This document shows, piece after piece, positions 37,296 to 47,090 of a stretch of 64,000 bases of DNA. Every line of letters begins with the position of its first letter. Position 1 is the stretch's first letter. Where the stretch lies: assembly GCF_022827545.1 (NCBI RefSeq), contig NZ_CP094669.1, forward strand, positions 4,271,001-4,335,000. The letters run 5' to 3'. Under the pieces are notes generated by a model that saw only the letters and a program-made list of their open reading frames with translations, made no database searches and was not told the DNA's origin. Made by a program: the position numbers and the translations under genes. Source of the DNA: Hymenobacter tibetensis. Lineage in GTDB: Bacteria > Bacteroidota > Bacteroidia > Cytophagales > Hymenobacteraceae.

Positions 37296-39836
37296 ATGTT
37301 CCGTACTGAATTACCTTTTACTCCCATTCCGCACCAGTTGCCGCTATCCGCGCGCGTACTGACGATTGGCTCTTGCTTTTCCGATACTATTGGAAGCCGG
37401 CTGGAGGCAACGAAAGTACACACGCTGACCAACCCCTTTGGCACGGTGTTCAATCCGCTTTCTGCCTGTAAGCTGCTTCGGGCAGCCGCTGGTGAGGATA
37501 CGGACTGGCAACAGCACTTGGTAGAGGCCCGAGGGCGCTGGCAGAGCTATGACCTACACGCGAAGCTAGGGGCCGACTCTCCCGTGGAGTTGCTCCAGAC
37601 GCTGCAGCAGCAGTTACGAGACACAGGTGTGTTTTTAGCTACGGCTGATGTGGTAGTCATAACTCTTGGGTCAGCTTGGGCTTACCGCCTAAAAGAAACC
37701 GATGAGTTTGTTAGCAACTGCCACAAAATGCCGGCAGAGAAATTCACGAAAGAATTACTCACGCCTGACGAGGTTATCAATGCTATAGCGGAAACACACG
37801 CCTACTTGCGGTTGCGCAACCCGAAGCTGCAATTCGTACTGACGGTTAGTCCGGTTCGGCATTTGAAAGATACGCTACCGTTGAACGCGGTGAGCAAATC
37901 AGTGCTACGGGTAGCTTGCCACTATTTAAGCGAGTTGCTTCCTGATGTATCTTATTTTCCAGCGTACGAGCTGTTACTGGATGATTTGCGTGATTACCGC
38001 TTTTATGCGGCCGATATGCTGCATCCCTCCCCAGTAGCAGAAGACTACATCTGGGAACGGTTTGCTCGAACTTACTTTGATGTAGAATTTGGGCGATTCC
38101 GTAAGGAATGGGATGCTGTACGGCAGGCGCTCAACCATCGGCCGCTGTATCCGGTGGCTCCTGAGCACCGGCAGTTCTTGACTAGCACGCTAGAGAAGCT
38201 GGAGAAGTTGGCCGGACAGGCAGATATGCGGATGGAGATTCTGGATGTTCGTCGGCAACTACAAAACTTGCCGGCTCCAAAACCTGAGCCCGTACCCGAG
38301 TCTGAAGAGGAAGATGACGATGAGGAGCGCATTGATGTGGGCGAAACACTTACGAGCGCACCAACTCCTCTTCCAGAACATACTATTCTATTAGACGCAG
38401 TAGTTGAAACAGTTGAGGTAGAACCGAATGCTACAGAGCCTTTGAGCGAAGCTGAAACTCTGGTGGAAACCATGGAAGAAGTGGCTCAGCCCAAAAAGAG
38501 ACGGCGTAGCCGGGGTGGGGCAAAGCGTAACAAGAAAAAACATGCGGCTCGGCTGGCTGAAGAAGCCGCTGCACAGGCTATTGGCGCTGAACCAGTGGCT
38601 GAAGATGTAAGCCAAGTGGAATCGGAGCCAGTAGCAGAAGTCGTGGTATTTGAAGAAATAGCTTCTCCCAATGTCACGCTGACATTCAATCCAGATGCGC
38701 CTTTGCAAACTGCTATGGAACGCCGGAAACGGAATTCACGACGTGGTAGAGGCCGCAAACAGTCAAACGAAACACCAACTGATGGGCTAGGCGACCAAAC
38801 TGCAGAAAATTCACTGCCAGCTAATGCCGAGCCAATAGCCCTGCTCACACCTGATGAGCCAGAGACTATAGAAGCTACCGTGCCAGCAGAGCCACAATTA
38901 CCCGCTACCGAGCAAGAAAGCTCTGCTGCAGCCGTTGTGGATGAACAGCCCTCGGTGAATGTGCAGCGCCCCGTTCGGACGGGACGCTCAGCCAGTGAAG
39001 TTCGAGCTGCTGCTTTGCGCAAACCCCGTCGTCCTGACTCCAGGATAAAGACGCTGTATGCTACGCCCGTAGACACAGCGTCTGCTCCTGTGGAACCATC
39101 AGTACCTGAACCAGAAACTACCGCCACAACTCCGGAGCCAGTCACTCCCGTAGCTGAATCATCGGTTATCGTGACTGCTCCGACGGATTCTGTACCCGTA
39201 CAGGATACTGTAGAGCCTACGCGTCTGCCTGTCGTTAGTGCCATTCCTCCTGTTAAAGGCACTGGCGCTTCCGGACGCTTGAGTGCTTCTGGTCAAGCTA
39301 CCCTCAACACCAAACCAGACCGTATAAGGCCAGCTATTGTTGCGCCAGTTACTCCGGCCGCAGAGGAAAGTATATCCCAAGCTGTGCCGACAGAGGCAAC
39401 CCCAGCAGCAACAACGGAGCTACCTCCTGCCGCAGCAGTAGAACCGAATGATTCAGCAGCCCATGAGACGGAAACTACTCCGGCTCTATCAACTCCAACT
39501 CCTAAAAGACCAGCGCGCAAACCTGCCAGCCCTAAACCTCAAAAAGCGGTAGCTGCAACAGAACAACTGCCAACAGCTACAAGCCAGCCTGATAAGGGCA
39601 ACCCCAAAGCCAAGAAAAAGCCAGCGGCTCCGGTTGAAGCACCAGCCCCTGCTCAGGCGCCTGATCCAGCAGAAGAAACAGCCGCTGCCAGTAAGCCCCC
39701 GGTAGCTCGTCGGCGGAAGCCAGACACAAAGCCCGCTGATTCAACCACAGCGCCGCCCGTTGCTACTCCGAAACGGGCGCCAAGGCCGCCACGTCGGAAA
39801 CCTGCGGCGCCCGACGAGCCATCGGATGCTTCCTGA
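37296..39836 (+). CDS. GSCFA domain protein with long low-complexity charged tail
   Basis: An 846-residue protein. Residues 1 to about 320 are a GSCFA domain, an SGNH/GDSL-like hydrolase-fold family common in Bacteroidota. The namesake motif here is GSCFSD (residues 25-30), followed later by LTVSPVRHLKDT and ADMLHPSPVAEDYIWE with a plausible catalytic Asp/His pair. The family is usually about this length alone. The remaining 500 residues or so are Ala/Pro/Glu/Thr-rich and appear disordered. They contain strongly basic patches, KKRRRSRGGAKRNKKKH near 410 and RRKRNSRRGRGRKQ near 480, and end in PKRAPRPPRRK-like sequence. No signal peptide was seen. The start is ATG 37296 (the frame from TTG 37260 has an unlikely N-terminus). 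Activity is not established. Confidence 0.82.
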   Translation: MFRTELPFTPIPHQLPLSARVLTIGSCFSDTIGSRLEATKVHTLTNPFGTVFNPLSACKLLRAAAGEDTDWQQHLVEARGRWQSYDLHAKLGADSPVELLQTLQQQLRDTGVFLATADVVVITLGSAWAYRLKETDEFVSNCHKMPAEKFTKELLTPDEVINAIAETHAYLRLRNPKLQFVLTVSPVRHLKDTLPLNAVSKSVLRVACHYLSELLPDVSYFPAYELLLDDLRDYRFYAADMLHPSPVAEDYIWERFARTYFDVEFGRFRKEWDAVRQALNHRPLYPVAPEHRQFLTSTLEKLEKLAGQADMRMEILDVRRQLQNLPAPKPEPVPESEEEDDDEERIDVGETLTSAPTPLPEHTILLDAVVETVEVEPNATEPLSEAETLVETMEEVAQPKKRRRSRGGAKRNKKKHAARLAEEAAAQAIGAEPVAEDVSQVESEPVAEVVVFEEIASPNVTLTFNPDAPLQTAMERRKRNSRRGRGRKQSNETPTDGLGDQTAENSLPANAEPIALLTPDEPETIEATVPAEPQLPATEQESSAAAVVDEQPSVNVQRPVRTGRSASEVRAAALRKPRRPDSRIKTLYATPVDTASAPVEPSVPEPETTATTPEPVTPVAESSVIVTAPTDSVPVQDTVEPTRLPVVSAIPPVKGTGASGRLSASGQATLNTKPDRIRPAIVAPVTPAAEESISQAVPTEATPAATTELPPAAAVEPNDSAAHETETTPALSTPTPKRPARKPASPKPQKAVAATEQLPTATSQPDKGNPKAKKKPAAPVEAPAPAQAPDPAEETAAASKPPVARRRKPDTKPADSTTAPPVATPKRAPRPPRRKPAAPDEPSDAS

Positions 39837-39850
39837 TTTTAAATTGATTT

Positions 39851-39882
39851 AAAACCCGGCCCCTTACGGCCGGGTTTTGTCT
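39851..39882 (+). terminator. Intrinsic terminator after the GSCFA gene
   Basis: Eleven-base-pair stem (39851-39861 with 39868-39878, loop of six) with flanking A and T runs, 15 bases after the stop. Confidence 0.92.
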
Positions 39883-39902
39883 TTCCAACCTCCCTCCTGC
39901 CG

Positions 39903-41939
39903 ATGAACACCGACAACAAGCCTGCGCACACTAATCGCCTCGCGCAGGAATCAAGCCCCTACTTGCTTCAACATGCACACAATCCCGTGGATTGGTATCC
40001 GTGGGGAGAGGAGGCACTGAGCCGTGCACGGAACGAGCAGAAACCTATTTTGGTGAGCATTGGCTACGCAGCTTGCCATTGGTGCCACGTGATGGAGCGA
40101 GAATCCTTCGAAAATGCACGGGTAGCGGCCGTTATGAACGAGCATTTTGTGTGCATTAAAGTGGACCGTGAAGAACGCCCGGATGTTGACCAGGTTTATA
40201 TGGAGGCCTTGCAAGCTATGGGCGTGCCGGGAGGGTGGCCGTTGAATGTGTTTCTGAACCAGGAAGCAAAACCGTTTTATGGGGGCACATATTTCTCGCC
40301 TGGCAACTGGGCGCAGTTGTTGAAAAGTATTGGTGAGGCATATCAAGGCGAAAACCGGACAGAACTAGATGCCTCGGCCGAGCAGTTTGCTCGCGTAGTA
40401 CAAGCCAGTGAGTTAGAGAAGTACCGCATTCCAGCGGCAACCGCAGGATTCGCACAAGACGAGTTCAAGCAACTCGTAGCCAACCTAGCTCAAAAGTTCG
40501 ACCGGGAGCTGGGTGGTATGAACCGGACGCCAAAGTTTCCAATGCCCAGTATCTGGCGCTTTCTGCTCCACACCTATCAGCTTAGTGCCAGCCAACCTCT
40601 GCTGGCTCAGATCAACCTCACGCTACGTGAAATGGCGTGGGGTGGCCTCTACGACCAGGTAGGAGGTGGATTCGCCCGCTATTCAGTGGACGAGGCATGG
40701 TTGGTACCGCATTTCGAAAAGATGCTCTACGACAACGGGCAGTTGGTAAGCCTGTACGCGGAAGCCTACCAAGTAACGCAGGATAGGCTATACCGGGACG
40801 TGGTGTATGACACCATCAGTTTTGTGGAACGCGAGCTAACCAGCCTAGAAGGTGGGTTCTACTCCTCTCTTGATGCCGATAGTGAAGGTGAGGAAGGTAG
40901 GTTTTACGTTTTCACTAGAGAAGAGCTGCGCGATATTTTAGAAGAGGAGGAGCCGCTGGCGGCCGATTACTACAGCTGCACGGCCGTTGGCAATTGGGAA
41001 CACAGCCGCAACATTTTGCACCGGCGCGCTTCCGACGAGGATTTTGCGGCAGCGCATGCGCTTGAACTTGATGTAGTGGCTACATTGGTGCGTAGCTGGA
41101 AGCAAAAGCTGCTGGCCGCTCGCAACGAGCGTGTCCGTCCGGGGCTAGACGACAAGATTTTGACGGGCTGGAACGCCTTGATGCTGCAAAGCCTGCTGGA
41201 TGCTTATCGTGCATTTGCTGAGCCAGAGTTTCTGGCCCTGGCCCTCTGGAACGCACAGTTTATTCAAGAAAAGCTACGCAACGGAGCAGGATTATACCGC
41301 AACTACAAAAACGGCTGCGCTTCTATCAGTGGGTTTTTAGAAGATTACGCGCTGGTTATCCAAGCATACTGTAGCCTGTACGAAGCAACGTTCGACGAAA
41401 GCTGGCTACAGGAAGCCGCAGGTTTGATGGAATACGTACTAATGCACTTTTTCGACCCCGAAGAAGAGCAGTTCTTTTACACTGACGATACGGGCGAGAA
41501 GCTTATTGCCCGCAAAAAAGAGCTGTTCGACAATGTTATTCCGGCTTCTAATTCTGTCATGGCACATAACCTCCATCGGCTGGGCTTGCATTTAGAAGTC
41601 AGCCGCTACACTGACTTAGCCACGGCTATGCTACGCCGCGTCCAGAATTTGGTGGTGCAAGAGCCACAACACTTAACCAATTGGGCCTCTCTGTATGCCA
41701 AAAAACTGAAACCAACCGCCGAACTTGCTATTGTAGGGCCCGGTGCTACTCATTTACGGCAGGAGCTTAGTCGTCAGTACCTACCCAACACAGTCTTGGC
41801 AGGCACTACCACTACGAGTACGTTACCGCTGCTGCAAGGCCGGGAGGCCCGCAACGGCCAGACCACAATTTATGTGTGCTACAATCATACTTGCCAGCAG
41901 CCAGTGCATACCGTGACGGAAGCACTGACGCAGATGTAG
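39903..41939 (+). CDS. Thioredoxin-domain protein of the YyaL / DUF255 family
   Basis: A 678-residue protein. The N-terminal thioredoxin-like DUF255 domain begins with [21 protein letters not shown] and has the redox-type motif Cys58-His-Trp-Cys61 ([13 protein letters not shown]). The rest resembles an (alpha/alpha)6-barrel as in N-acylglucosamine epimerase-like folds, with GGIYDQ-like [17 protein letters not shown] and [12 protein letters not shown]. Homologues occur from bacteria to mammals (SPATA20), and their biochemical role is unclear. It looks cytoplasmic. No partner gene. Confidence 0.93.
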   Translation: MNTDNKPAHTNRLAQESSPYLLQHAHNPVDWYPWGEEALSRARNEQKPILVSIGYAACHWCHVMERESFENARVAAVMNEHFVCIKVDREERPDVDQVYMEALQAMGVPGGWPLNVFLNQEAKPFYGGTYFSPGNWAQLLKSIGEAYQGENRTELDASAEQFARVVQASELEKYRIPAATAGFAQDEFKQLVANLAQKFDRELGGMNRTPKFPMPSIWRFLLHTYQLSASQPLLAQINLTLREMAWGGLYDQVGGGFARYSVDEAWLVPHFEKMLYDNGQLVSLYAEAYQVTQDRLYRDVVYDTISFVERELTSLEGGFYSSLDADSEGEEGRFYVFTREELRDILEEEEPLAADYYSCTAVGNWEHSRNILHRRASDEDFAAAHALELDVVATLVRSWKQKLLAARNERVRPGLDDKILTGWNALMLQSLLDAYRAFAEPEFLALALWNAQFIQEKLRNGAGLYRNYKNGCASISGFLEDYALVIQAYCSLYEATFDESWLQEAAGLMEYVLMHFFDPEEEQFFYTDDTGEKLIARKKELFDNVIPASNSVMAHNLHRLGLHLEVSRYTDLATAMLRRVQNLVVQEPQHLTNWASLYAKKLKPTAELAIVGPGATHLRQELSRQYLPNTVLAGTTTTSTLPLLQGREARNGQTTIYVCYNHTCQQPVHTVTEALTQM

Positions 41940-42068
41940 TTTGGTGCTGGCAGCCGTGGGGGCAGCGGGCAGCTATATAGTTGTGGCCGGCGCCAATTTG
42001 CAGCCGCAGGCACACAGCACAAGCACTGCCCTGTTATCTTTACTTTCCGCTTCCAGATTGATTTTCCA

Positions 42069-44612
42069 TTGAGTCTTACGTTCGACTTTGTTCAGCCACA
42101 GCCAGAACCCGCTGCCGACCGTGTCACGCTATTTGCCGACGTGATTCTGCCGTTGCCGCTGCCCAAGCTCTACACTTACCGGGTTCCTTATGAGCTGAAC
42201 GACCAAGTCGTGATTGGCGGACGTGTGATTGTGCAGTTTGGGGCCAAGCGGACGCTTAGTTGTATTGTAGCGGCCGTGCACGAAACGCCGCCTAAAGAGT
42301 ACCAAGCAAAATACATTCTGGAGTTCATCGACGATGCTCCCGTCGTGACGCAGCCGCAGCTTCAGCTGTTTCGCTGGCTGGCCGATTACTACATGTGCAC
42401 CATAGGCGAGGTCATTAACGCCGCGTTGCCGTCGGCCCTGAAGCTTAGCTCCGAGTCGCGGGTGCAGCTACATCCTGCTTTTGTCCGCGAAGAAAATCCG
42501 TATCCGCTCAGTGAGCAGGAAGAGAGAATTGTCGAGACGCTGAGCACGGGAGAAGACGGCAAATCATTGACTTTCACAGAAGTGGGAGAGTTGCTCGGGG
42601 TTGCCTCGTTTCATAAGGTGATTAAGAGCCTGATGCAGAAAGACGTAGTGTTTCTGTTCGAGCACATGGCCGACAAATACGCGCCCAAAGTGGTGAAGAA
42701 GGTGCGCCTGGCCCATCACTTTGTAGCCGAAGCGGCCTTGGAAGGCTTGTTCACCCAACTCGCCACCCGGCCTAAGCAGTTAGATGTGTTAATGCGCTAC
42801 CTGCAAAAGGTGCCCGTCTATCAAAACGAATTCACCAATCAGAACGGTATCGAGAAGGCCTACTTAACGTCGGCGCCCCACCTCTCCCCTTCTGCTGTCA
42901 ATACACTCATCAAAAACGGGGTACTCGAACAGTTCGACGTGATTGTATCACGCTTCCCGCTTGATGACGCTACCCAGGCCAACATGCATTTCACGTTGAG
43001 TGAGGCCCAAACCGAGGCCCGCGACGAAGTGATGCGCATTTTCAACACCAAAGACATTGTGCTGCTGCACGGCGTAACGGGCGCTGGTAAAACGGAAATC
43101 TACATCGACCTTATCCGCAACGCGCTGGACGGCGGCGGACAGGTACTGTATCTACTACCCGAAATTGCCCTTACTGCTCAGATTGTAACCCGTCTCATGC
43201 GCGTGTTTGGCTCCCGCCTGGGCGTGTATCACTCGAAATTCTCCGACAACGAGCGAGTGGAAGTGTGGAACGGAGTGTTATCGGGGCGGTTTCAGGTGGT
43301 GATAGGCGTGCGGTCGGCGGTGTTTCTACCATTCGACAATCTGGCGTTGGTGATTGTGGACGAAGAGCACGAGTCAAGCTACAAGCAATATGACCCGGCC
43401 CCGCGCTACAACGCGCGCGAGGTGGCGTTGATGATGGCCAACTTCCAGGGTGCCAAAACGCTGCTGGGCTCTGCCACTCCAGCCGTTGAAACGTTCTACC
43501 AAACCCGCACTGGCCGCTATGGGCTCGTAACGCTCAGCAAACGGTTTGGCGAAGCTGGTTTGCCGGAAATAGAATTGGTAGACACGCGCAAGAGCAGAGA
43601 GGCTAAGAAGATGCTCAACCACTTCACGCCCGAGCTACTAACCGCCATCGAAACCAAGCTCAGCATTAAAGAGCAAGTAATTCTGTTCCAAAATCGGCGA
43701 GGCTACTCGCCTTTTATTAACTGCGTGGACTGCGGCTGGATTCCGAAGTGCATGAACTGCGCCGTAAGCCTGAGCTACCACAAACAGGCCCACGAATTGC
43801 GCTGCCACTACTGCGGCTACCACGACCGGATGCCCGTGGAATGCCCTGCTTGTGGCTCCCGCAACATCAAAACCGTAGGCTTCGGGACCGAGAAGATAGA
43901 AGACGACCTCAAGGTGATGCTACCTGCCGCCAACGTGCAACGCATGGACCTGGACACCACCCGCGCCAAAAATTCCTACCAACAAATCATTGGTGATTTC
44001 GAGCAGCAGAAAACCAATATCCTAGTAGGCACCCAAATGGTGACGAAAGGCCTGGACTTTGCGAATGTGAGTCTGGTTGGCATCATCAATGCCGATAGCA
44101 TCATTCACTACCCTGATTTCCGGGCGCACGAGCGGGCCTTCCAAATGTTTGTGCAGGTAAGTGGCCGGGCTGGCCGCAAGGGCAAGAAAGGAAAAGTTAT
44201 CATCCAGACGGCCGACCCACAACAGGTCATCTTCGACAAGGTAATCCGCAACGACTACCTGGAGTTCTATGACTACGAAATCACGCAGCGGCGCGAGCAT
44301 GGCTACCCACCCTTCATGCGCGTCATCCGGCTCGCAGTGAAGCATATGGACCAGTTGCTGTGCGAACGGGCGGCTATTCTGCTCACAGGCGAATTAGTGG
44401 CCAGGCTTGGCCGCGAGGCGGTATTAGGGCCGGAAGCGCCTTATATCTTCCGTATCCGCAACTTTTACTTACAGGAAATCACTATCAAACTGAGCCGGGA
44501 GCATACCGTTCTCAAATCGGCTAAAGCCGATATCCTAGAAGCCATACATGTGGTAAAAGATCAGAAAGACTACAAGCAAGCCCGCTTCGTAGCCGACGTT
44601 GACCCGATGTAG
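42069..44612 (+). CDS. priA: Primosomal protein N' (replication restart helicase PriA)
   Basis: A 3'-to-5' superfamily 2 helicase that reloads the replisome at stalled forks. The 847 residues comprise the N-terminal DNA-binding domain (ADVILPLPLPKLYTYRVP), Walker A GVTGAGKT (335-342), the DEEH box (Asp431-His434), the zinc-binding insertion with four Cys pairs (CVDCGWIPKCMNCAV...CHYCG...CPACGS) and the C-terminal helicase motifs (GTQMVTKGLDF, QVSGRAGRKGKKG). No ATG exists near the N-terminus, and TTG 42069 is the best start. Upstream TATCTTTA resembles a -7 element. Confidence 0.95.
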   Translation: MSLTFDFVQPQPEPAADRVTLFADVILPLPLPKLYTYRVPYELNDQVVIGGRVIVQFGAKRTLSCIVAAVHETPPKEYQAKYILEFIDDAPVVTQPQLQLFRWLADYYMCTIGEVINAALPSALKLSSESRVQLHPAFVREENPYPLSEQEERIVETLSTGEDGKSLTFTEVGELLGVASFHKVIKSLMQKDVVFLFEHMADKYAPKVVKKVRLAHHFVAEAALEGLFTQLATRPKQLDVLMRYLQKVPVYQNEFTNQNGIEKAYLTSAPHLSPSAVNTLIKNGVLEQFDVIVSRFPLDDATQANMHFTLSEAQTEARDEVMRIFNTKDIVLLHGVTGAGKTEIYIDLIRNALDGGGQVLYLLPEIALTAQIVTRLMRVFGSRLGVYHSKFSDNERVEVWNGVLSGRFQVVIGVRSAVFLPFDNLALVIVDEEHESSYKQYDPAPRYNAREVALMMANFQGAKTLLGSATPAVETFYQTRTGRYGLVTLSKRFGEAGLPEIELVDTRKSREAKKMLNHFTPELLTAIETKLSIKEQVILFQNRRGYSPFINCVDCGWIPKCMNCAVSLSYHKQAHELRCHYCGYHDRMPVECPACGSRNIKTVGFGTEKIEDDLKVMLPAANVQRMDLDTTRAKNSYQQIIGDFEQQKTNILVGTQMVTKGLDFANVSLVGIINADSIIHYPDFRAHERAFQMFVQVSGRAGRKGKKGKVIIQTADPQQVIFDKVIRNDYLEFYDYEITQRREHGYPPFMRVIRLAVKHMDQLLCERAAILLTGELVARLGREAVLGPEAPYIFRIRNFYLQEITIKLSREHTVLKSAKADILEAIHVVKDQKDYKQARFVADVDPM

Positions 44613-44625
44613 TGCACCTCTAAGG

Positions 44626-45228
44626 CTATTGTTGGCTTCTAGCAGCACGTCGGACCGCTCGACGCTCTTCAGCTTTTCGCTTGCGTGTGCTGTTTTTACT
44701 CCTAAATAATAGAAATGGGGTGCCTAAAATAAGCGCCAATACTCCATAAACTAGATAAGCAAGAGGAAGCCAACCTGGAGAGGTACTAGTAAAAGCAGCT
44801 ATAATTAAGATAATTCCTACTAGTGCTAAGATGCCCCCTACAACATTTACGACCGTAGTGAAGGTATCGGCATCCCGAGTTCGACCAATCAATGCTTTAT
44901 CTGGCAGTTGAGCTTTATTAGTATCTGGCCGCTCAATAAGCATCGTTTTTAACGACCCATGCGTGAGCAGGGCCTTGCGTCTAAGTTGCTGAGCCTTGCT
45001 ATGTAGCTGTGTCACTTCGCGTACTGAAAGCGCAGCTGTGAATTGCGGTTCGTCCAGTACTTCAGATTTATTTTGAACAACTGCTGGAATAGGCTTCTCG
45101 ACAGCCGGTGGTACAGAAGGCGTTGCGCTATAGCGCGTTGTATTTGGCAGGTAAATAACCGAACGAGCACTGTTACAGCCACCTAGAAAGAGAGACAGAA
45201 GCAAGAAAGCGTAGAAATAAGGTTTCAT
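44626..45228 (-). CDS. Predicted lipoprotein with C-terminal membrane helices
   Basis: A 200-residue protein from ATG 45228. The signal peptide has a lipobox at Cys18 (LFLGGC), followed by a Pro/Val-rich segment and a helical soluble part (REVTQLHSKAQQLRRKALL). Two hydrophobic helices follow (about 125-150 and 155-178), then a very basic tail (RKRKAEERRAVRRAARS). I do not recognise a family. A lipid anchor plus two C-terminal helices is unusual, and the upstream gene at 45370 has the same plan. It converges on priA with 13 bases between them. Confidence 0.7.
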   Translation of the reverse strand: MKPYFYAFLLLSLFLGGCNSARSVIYLPNTTRYSATPSVPPAVEKPIPAVVQNKSEVLDEPQFTAALSVREVTQLHSKAQQLRRKALLTHGSLKTMLIERPDTNKAQLPDKALIGRTRDADTFTTVVNVVGGILALVGIILIIAAFTSTSPGWLPLAYLVYGVLALILGTPFLLFRSKNSTRKRKAEERRAVRRAARSQQ

Positions 45229-45312
45229 AAGGTTAGTTGATAAGCTTAACAAGAAACACTTATTTACTCGACATACTACTGGCAATACTGTTTTTAAGCT
45301 AGCAACCAGCAA

Positions 45313-45350
45313 TAAAAAGCCCCGGCTGCTTACGGCAACCGGGGCTTTCA
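45313..45350 (-). terminator. Intrinsic terminator between the two lipoprotein genes
   Basis: Ten-base-pair GC-rich stem (45316-45325 with 45339-45348) with a T-rich tail in the minus direction, about 20 bases past the stop of the gene at 45370. The two lipoprotein genes are therefore probably transcribed separately. Confidence 0.88.
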
Positions 45351-45369
45351 GTGAATAGCAATCCAATGC

Positions 45370-45963
45370 TTACAACTCGTCGAGAAGCCAGAGTACGATC
45401 AACACGAGGCCGACGAGGATTAGAATGGCACCTAGCACGTAGATAAGGGATGAGCTAACTGCCGCACCCAAAAGCTCCACCAAGAGACCAACGAGCACTA
45501 GAATAAGTCCCTGACGTAGTTTGCCTTCGAGTCTGCTGGTGGAAGCAGCCTCCGTACGCTTCTTGATCTGCACCTTACCGGCTAGCTTATCAGCCTTCTT
45601 TGCGACCTTTTGCACCAATGCCTTCTGTACCAAGCTCATTTTAGGAGCCTTGGTGGAAGCGGCTGGCTTTGTGGCCACAACTTCTGCCACGGCCGAGCGT
45701 TCTGCTGAAGCTGACTTGGCTACTTGAGGAGCAACAACTGCTGGGGCAACGGCTTCCGTTGCAACAGGCTCGGTAGCTTCGGGCGTAGCAGAAACTACAG
45801 CCGGAGCTGGAGCAGGCTGCACAATGACGCCCCGCTGCGTACCATGGTACGCTGATGCAGTCTTGGGTAACATGGCATACTCAGCCCGGTTACAGCTACT
45901 GATACTCAAGGCAACAGCCGCAATAGCTGCCAACTTAGGGAAAAGGTTGAAGACGTGCTTCAT
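45370..45963 (-). CDS. Predicted lipoprotein with C-terminal membrane helices
   Basis: A 197-residue protein. The lipobox has Cys24 (LSISSC), followed by CNRAEYAMLPKTASAYHGT, an Ala/Val/Pro-rich linker (about 48-105), a lysine-rich helix (KALVQKVAKKADKLAGKV) and two closely spaced hydrophobic helices (about 148-168 and 172-192). It ends in LLDEL. Function unknown. It shares the layout of the neighbour at 44626, suggesting a related pair. An alternative reading is that the helices insert in the inner membrane and the lipobox is a normal anchor there. Confidence 0.72.
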   Translation of the reverse strand: MKHVFNLFPKLAAIAAVALSISSCNRAEYAMLPKTASAYHGTQRGVIVQPAPAPAVVSATPEATEPVATEAVAPAVVAPQVAKSASAERSAVAEVVATKPAASTKAPKMSLVQKALVQKVAKKADKLAGKVQIKKRTEAASTSRLEGKLRQGLILVLVGLLVELLGAAVSSSLIYVLGAILILVGLVLIVLWLLDEL

Positions 45964-46154
45964 AAGGAAAGGAAGTTGGTTTGAGGGTTCAAGAACGGGA
46001 TTTCTACGCGCTAAACTAAAAATAGATGATAAAATGCCATGAATATTGCCTTAACTCGACCGTGAGAATGCGCCTCATTTAGTTTTCAAGAATGCTCGAA
46101 CGCTTCGGCCAGCTAGGATGTTAAACTAAACACGATTTACTTGCACTCGTGCCT

Positions 46155-46937
46155 ATGCTCTTCCCCTCTTTGCTTCGGACCACCACGCTGTCCGTTTTAT
46201 TACTTCCGGCGGCCTGTACCCAAACACCAATGGAAAGCTCCTCGGCAGTAGCTGCCGAGCAGCAATTATCAAACGACGTAGAAGCCGCCGCCGATACCAG
46301 CGGGTATCGGTTATCCACTCCGCAAGACCCCAACGGCATAGGTAAATACTACCAGGGCCGCCAAATTGCGCACGTGATGGGCCACGAAGGCGCCGAATGG
46401 CTGGAACGAGGCGACCGACAAGAAGAAGAACGAACCGACGTACTCTTGCGCGAGCTGAAAATCAAGCCTACTGATGTAGTGGCCGATATCGGTGCGGGTA
46501 CTGGGTATTTCTCGTTTCGTATTAGCCCGTTGGTGCCACAGGGCAAAGTCTTGGCGGTTGACATCCAGCCCGAGATGATTAAGTACCTCAGCGACCACAA
46601 AGCGGCCAACAATGCGCAAAACGTGCAGCCCATCCTGAGCACGGTGCAGAATCCCAATCTACCTGCTTCCAGCGTTGATTTAGTGCTGATTGTGGATGCT
46701 TATCACGAGTTTGATCATCCGCGGGAAATGATGCGTGCCATTCGTAACTCGCTTCGGCCCACTGGTCGGGTGGCCTTGGTAGAGTATCGAGGCGAAGACC
46801 CTAACGTGCCAATCAAGCGCATTCACAAGATGACGGAAGCGCAGGCGCGCAAAGAAATGGAAGCCCTGGGAATGGTTTTCGTCGAAAACATCAAAAGTCT
46901 GCCCCAGCAGCACCTGCTGATTTTCCGCAAGTCGTAG
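46155..46937 (+). CDS. Class I SAM-dependent methyltransferase with lipoprotein signal
   Basis: A 260-residue protein from ATG 46155 (a GTG lies two codons upstream). Residues 1-20 form a signal peptide with a lipobox ending LPAAC (Cys21), then about 50 Ser/Ala-rich residues. The Rossmann methyltransferase domain follows: motif I VADIGAGTGYFS (about 109-120), motif post-I VLAVDIQPEMI, motif II-like SVDLVLIVDAYHEFDHP and a later strand GRVALVEYRGED. Substrate unknown. The predicted export conflicts with the need for cytoplasmic S-adenosylmethionine. Either the leader is not a real export signal or the protein acts differently. Followed by an intrinsic terminator. Confidence 0.85.
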   Translation: MLFPSLLRTTTLSVLLLPAACTQTPMESSSAVAAEQQLSNDVEAAADTSGYRLSTPQDPNGIGKYYQGRQIAHVMGHEGAEWLERGDRQEEERTDVLLRELKIKPTDVVADIGAGTGYFSFRISPLVPQGKVLAVDIQPEMIKYLSDHKAANNAQNVQPILSTVQNPNLPASSVDLVLIVDAYHEFDHPREMMRAIRNSLRPTGRVALVEYRGEDPNVPIKRIHKMTEAQARKEMEALGMVFVENIKSLPQQHLLIFRKS

Positions 46938-46989
46938 GGCTGAACGGTAATCTACCTTTTAAGCACTTACTCTTACTCCTGAGTATTAG

Positions 46990-47026
46990 AGCTGACCTGC
47001 CACGTGGCAGGTCGGCTTACTTTTTC
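46990..47026 (+). terminator. Intrinsic terminator after the methyltransferase gene
   Basis: A 20-base perfect palindrome (46994-47013, GACCTGCCAC and its complement) extended by AGC/GCT pairs, then TTACTTTTTC. Confidence 0.85.
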
Positions 47027-47077
47027 AGTGGAAACGAATAATCCGCGGCACCAAACACACCAGTTGCGTCCGTGATT

Positions 47078-47085
47078 TACCTTTG
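47078..47085 (+). promoter_or_regulatory. Bacteroidota -7 element for queA
   Basis: TACCTTTG is an exact TAnnTTTG match only five bases before the queA ATG at 47091, which would give a nearly leaderless transcript. No -33 box at standard distance. Confidence 0.4.
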
Positions 47086-47090
47086 TGGGT

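Noticed and set aside
38486..39262. Minus-strand 258-codon frame rich in Ser/Gly/Thr
   Set aside because: Antisense to the low-complexity tail of the GSCFA protein; its composition simply mirrors the Ala/Pro/Glu codons.
38280..39800. Repetitive appearance suggesting a tandem-repeat array or CRISPR
   Set aside because: The repetition is amino-acid bias (Ala, Pro, Glu, Thr) without fixed-length DNA repeats or spacers.
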